Source: Candidatus Babelota bacterium (lineage in GTDB: Bacteria > JAGOBX01). Taken from it: DNA of 25,525 bases. The notes beneath the pieces are model-generated. The model saw only the letters and a program-made list of their open reading frames with translations, did not search any database and was not told the origin of the DNA. Position 1 is the stretch's first letter; each line of letters opens with the position of its first letter. The stretch spans positions 1 through 25,525 of the forward strand of contig JAGOBX010000003.1 in NCBI GenBank assembly GCA_017999075.1, written 5' to 3'. A program made the position numbers and the translations under genes. Shown piece by piece: positions 23,701-25,525 of the stretch.

Positions 23701-25525
23701 TATTCCTGAAGCATCTCTTGCAACTGCTGTAAGTTTAAATGAATTATTCGAACTTATATCTACTGTATCTCCTGAAACCAACTCTATTTTTGAAACAGCG
23801 CCTGCAGTTTTTCTTATAAGTTTAGCTTTTTTTACAGGGCTTTCATTTCCTGTTTTATCAACTGAACATATTTCAAAATAATAATTTGAAGACGCATCTA
23901 GATTCCGGATAAGCAGCAATGAACTTGATAATGTTCCAAGAATAGATTCACTGTTTCTGTCCAAAGTAAAAATCTGGCTGTTGTAAAAATCTTTGGAATA
24001 ACGAATTTTGTATGTATTGAAATCAGCCGATGAAACAGGAGTCCAGAACAAATAAGCGCTGGAACTTCTATCATATAAAGTTAATGATTGAACCTGAGCA
24101 GGAGCTTCAGCGTCTATAATATATTTAAAAGTTGCTCCATCTTTATTTGTGAATATTGTATTATTTATTTCAAAAATATATTCGACAAGAGTTCCATTAA
24201 CCATTTCATTATCAGAAACCGGTATAACGCATTCCCATGTTTTTCGGGCATTCCCGTCAATGCAATACATTTCAACATACCTGTCCTCATCGTTTTCTAA
24301 TGATTTTCCATCAGGTCTTTTTCCGGCATCATACCATAAATATACTTTATCTCCTGTTTTAACCGCATATTCGAATTCTGTAGTTACTGTAATGTCTTTC
24401 CTCAATAATTTTTCAGTTCCATCAAGCAAATGAGCTGTATTATACCCGTCTGTAGCAGGATCTTCAGCAGGACGCTGGCTGTTTGTAGTAGTCTGAACGC
24501 TTGTTGTTACAAGACTTAAATTTCCTGACAAATCTTTAGTTATTACGCTGAACGTATAATTTTCATTGGGCAGTAACCCTCTAACAGCGCTTATAGATGT
24601 ATATCTATTTTTCAAGTTGGGATCTTTCAAGTATGTCCATTGCGAATCTGATGAAGTTACTGCTCCGCCTATTTGATAAACCACTATATACTCGCTAAAA
24701 TCATCCATGTCATATCTTGGAAGCCAGCTTATATGAACAGTAGTAGTTGAATCTGACATTTTTGACGCATTGACGCTTGTTATATCAAAATTATTTGAAT
24801 TGTCCATCTTAATCTGCCATGGTTCATCATATAAATTTCTGTATATCAATCCGCCGTCGCATTCAAAAATAAATTTTATTACATCTCCATCGCTTATTTT
24901 CAAATCCGCAACATTTAAAATTGCACTCCAGTATCCGTTGTTTAATGAACAATTTATTTTTGTGTCAGACAAATTTCCTATTCCTGCTCCATCAGGTTTT
25001 GCAAAAGTATCAACCCATATAACTGGAGAATATTCAGATGCCGAAGATAATCTGAATTTTATTTCAATATTTTCTTTTTTAATTCTATTTATCTGCTCAA
25101 AATCAGTTATAATACTGCCTGATACTCCTGTTGCAGTAACATCAAGTGCGTATAATGAAGAATTTGTGTATACACTTATAGTATCTGAAAGTTCACTTTC
25201 ATTACCCGCGTCATCTTTTACTGAAACTGCAAAATAATATCTTGTAAAACTTGTTAAATTCATTATTTTTGAATAAGAATTTTTTGCTGTCATCAGATTT
25301 GCGTCATTTACATAATTCCATTTTTTACTTGATTTTGTAACATTTGGAAGTGTATCGTAATATACTGTATACTCTTTAAAATCCGAATTATAATAATACT
25401 TCCACGTTAAATTTACAGAATTTAAAGTTTTGGAAAGTGACGTTAATCCCGTAATTTTCGATGGAGCCTCATTATCAGATGTGTATGACCAGCAAAACGA
25501 ATTATTAAACCTGAAAATCTTGCCG
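20782..25525 (-). CDS. Giant secreted FN3/Ig-like surface protein (5-prime end outside window)
   Basis: The frame is open to the window edge, giving at least 1580 residues; the ATG at 25293 is internal to an FN3 domain, since the frame upstream of it continues that domain without a stop. In order by position: FN3 (edge to ~25155), unnamed sandwich X1 (~25155-24790), FN3 (~24790-24470), X2 (~24455-24095), FN3 (~24095-23800), invasin/Big_1-like domain (~23800-23515), X3 (~23480-23110), FN3 (~23115-22810), FN3 (~22775-22485), a second Big_1-like domain (~22395-22105), two more sandwich domains (~22105-21500), a domain ending LHFSYYSVAAP with an Asp-rich loop (~21490-21060), and a C-terminal FlgD/T9SS-like domain (FYVFPNPYRQ, LLIYNLAGRKVYEF, ASGVYIYKL, ending GIIK). 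It is followed about 70 bases later by a PorV-family gene. Likely exported and displayed; ligand unknown. Confidence 0.88.
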   Translation of the reverse strand, partial: GKIFRFNNSFCWSYTSDNEAPSKITGLTSLSKTLNSVNLTWKYYYNSDFKEYTVYYDTLPNVTKSSKKWNYVNDANLMTAKNSYSKIMNLTSFTRYYFAVSVKDDAGNESELSDTISVYTNSSLYALDVTATGVSGSIITDFEQINRIKKENIEIKFRLSSASEYSPVIWVDTFAKPDGAGIGNLSDTKINCSLNNGYWSAILNVADLKISDGDVIKFIFECDGGLIYRNLYDEPWQIKMDNSNNFDITSVNASKMSDSTTTVHISWLPRYDMDDFSEYIVVYQIGGAVTSSDSQWTYLKDPNLKNRYTSISAVRGLLPNENYTFSVITKDLSGNLSLVTTSVQTTTNSQRPAEDPATDGYNTAHLLDGTEKLLRKDITVTTEFEYAVKTGDKVYLWYDAGKRPDGKSLENDEDRYVEMYCIDGNARKTWECVIPVSDNEMVNGTLVEYIFEINNTIFTNKDGATFKYIIDAEAPAQVQSLTLYDRSSSAYLFWTPVSSADFNTYKIRYSKDFYNSQIFTLDRNSESILGTLSSSLLLIRNLDASSNYYFEICSVDKTGNESPVKKAKLIRKTAGAVSKIELVSGDTVDISSNNSFKLTAVARDASGIAVSGENIEIRVEDGETLIDNKIVFSGITDDYGSVEVFVFADKSNHGKIKLSTSNNTVKYMGLINGIQSNQNDSGKTNVKNIFVNYITEGTNTVIDFSSDAYLKDSDIIVVFTADTIPSNIENIKLLYKINSDIIDIEDCLEISVNAVSGYGNRFKAVIPKPENSCILNFVIKVESMIFKYSATNNWSVIIDNQSPEKMTYPSLISKNENSVTLSLNPVQSEDFNYYSIYYNTSPVITPAYKKWSVSNDNNLRQKNNCQTMITGLTSNTEYYFAVSATDIVGNESVLSDTIKVLVRQESDTSSVPQNDMLPAAVSEFAVSDYSNYAILNWTPSQEQDFKTYKIRYRTNLSDTGIILTTSEKTELGIRSSSLLNLNNLDAYVTYYIDISVIDIGNNESPVKSVVLSRSAPANNNADTGSQSGNDTVIIFPELIPEPYTFVKIPNDVQINAGLFDTIILSAIVKDSNGNALSGETVKLEISGEAEFINDSKYMNLITDNAGKIIFELRKLDKIAGLSVKLETVRAGIKSEFFINVINDYSLIGNIALTVPEQINAGETLYITLAALNLKRLDYFKYVPEQDRKVKIRFSDASGVIDIEKNISESGRTEFETRYTKNQTVYITSEFAGFQKNASVKINPGIKKNIVINVSEDIAFLGDEIQYTIYYTDEFSNIISCSSNIQIFVEQIEDAPKTNIKLSSQYSNFIKLTKCGLNAIKFVDEFGNVSTKYVRVMLNVKKENIYSYNNTVMQIPADILQDSVFIDILKESENETEFEKVKSSGFGNLQVLNGSLRKFDVKNILTEAVVNQEFEKMITVEIPYSDNDNNGFEDNTGIECSKLKMYRFNESTNKWEVVSDGLNYSDPVSKSVKAELLHFSYYSVAAPKYGSGADTGFYVFPNPYRQRYGTGKVIFNGVSGYVELLIYNLAGRKVYEFYGDAGIELEWNLQNMKSEEIASGVYIYKLIYSGGEKIGKIGIIK
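22105..25525 (-). repeat. Alternating X-FN3 and FN3-Big_1 domain repeats
   Basis: Two higher-order units recur. Unit one is an unnamed beta-sandwich X followed by FN3; X ends in a strand such as WQIKMDN, FKYIIDAEAP or WSVIIDNQSP, and the window edge begins with the tail of another X (FCWSYTSDNEAP). FN3 units share YYFAVS..D..GNES..SDTI. Unit two is FN3 plus a Big_1-like domain: NTYKIRYSKD with NESPVKKAKLIRKTAG, and KTYKIRYRTN with NESPVKSVVLSRSAP. The two Big_1-like domains share ARDASGIAVSGE and VKDSNGNALSGE with similar strands around them. This points to growth by multi-domain duplication. Confidence 0.7.

Noticed and set aside
1-25525. CRISPR arrays, tRNA/rRNA genes, insertion sequences, phage genes
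   Set aside because: No short direct-repeat arrays with spacers, no cloverleaf or rRNA-like stretches, and no transposase, integrase or phage-type proteins were seen on either strand; the repeats present are protein-domain repeats.
3602-25525. Calling the cluster a bona fide type IX secretion system
   Set aside because: Only PorV-like barrels and FlgD/T9SS-like C-terminal domains are visible; no SprA/Sov, PorK-N or PorU gene is in the window, and PorV/PorQ relatives occur in bacteria without a proven T9SS.

Overview
The window is AT-rich (about one third G+C by eye) and densely coded. It looks like a chromosomal piece of a Gram-negative bacterium outside the well-studied phyla. PorV/PorQ-type outer-membrane barrels next to very large beta-sandwich surface proteins with FlgD/T9SS-like C-terminal domains are typical of Bacteroidota/FCB-group bacteria and of several candidate phyla such as Elusimicrobiota, Omnitrophota and WOR-3. 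I cannot assign a phylum from the sequence alone.

Layout. Positions 1-767 (+) hold the C-terminal half of GatA, cut by the window edge. A strong AT-rich hairpin at 802-850 separates it from everything else, all of which lies on the minus strand. Read in the direction of transcription, from high to low coordinates, the minus strand carries: (1) the end of a giant secreted FN3/Ig-like protein (25525-20782, N-terminus outside the window); (2) a PorV/PorQ-family barrel (20711-19806); (3) a 4847-residue secreted giant (19777-5234); (4) a second PorV/PorQ-type barrel fused to a CsgG/FlgO-like domain (5191-3602); (5) a terminator (3463-3493); (6) an Aquifex-type aconitase (3409-1502) overlapping an ElbB/ES1-family gene (1521-850). 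Gaps between genes 1-4 are only about 70, 28 and 42 bases, so they probably form one operon. No gene-free stretch exceeds 300 bases; the longest is the 192 bases at 3410-3601.

How the genes may work together. The four-gene cluster alternates giant exported protein, barrel, giant exported protein, barrel. In Bacteroidota, PorV is the outer-membrane shuttle that receives type IX cargo through a C-terminal beta-sandwich domain. Both giants here end in a domain of that general fold and have no LPXTG motif, C-terminal membrane helix or autotransporter barrel. The economical hypothesis is that each giant is exported or surface-anchored with its adjacent barrel, in a type IX-like or related system. 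No core T9SS motor or translocon gene is visible, so this remains inference.

The 4847-residue protein is the most unusual object. It has at least seven copies of a ~140-190 residue module with an Asp-rich loop that I cannot match to a named family, a long run of Ig-like domains, several internal FlgD-like domains, and a von Willebrand A domain that appears to be spliced into an Ig-like domain and lacks the usual metal-site threonine.
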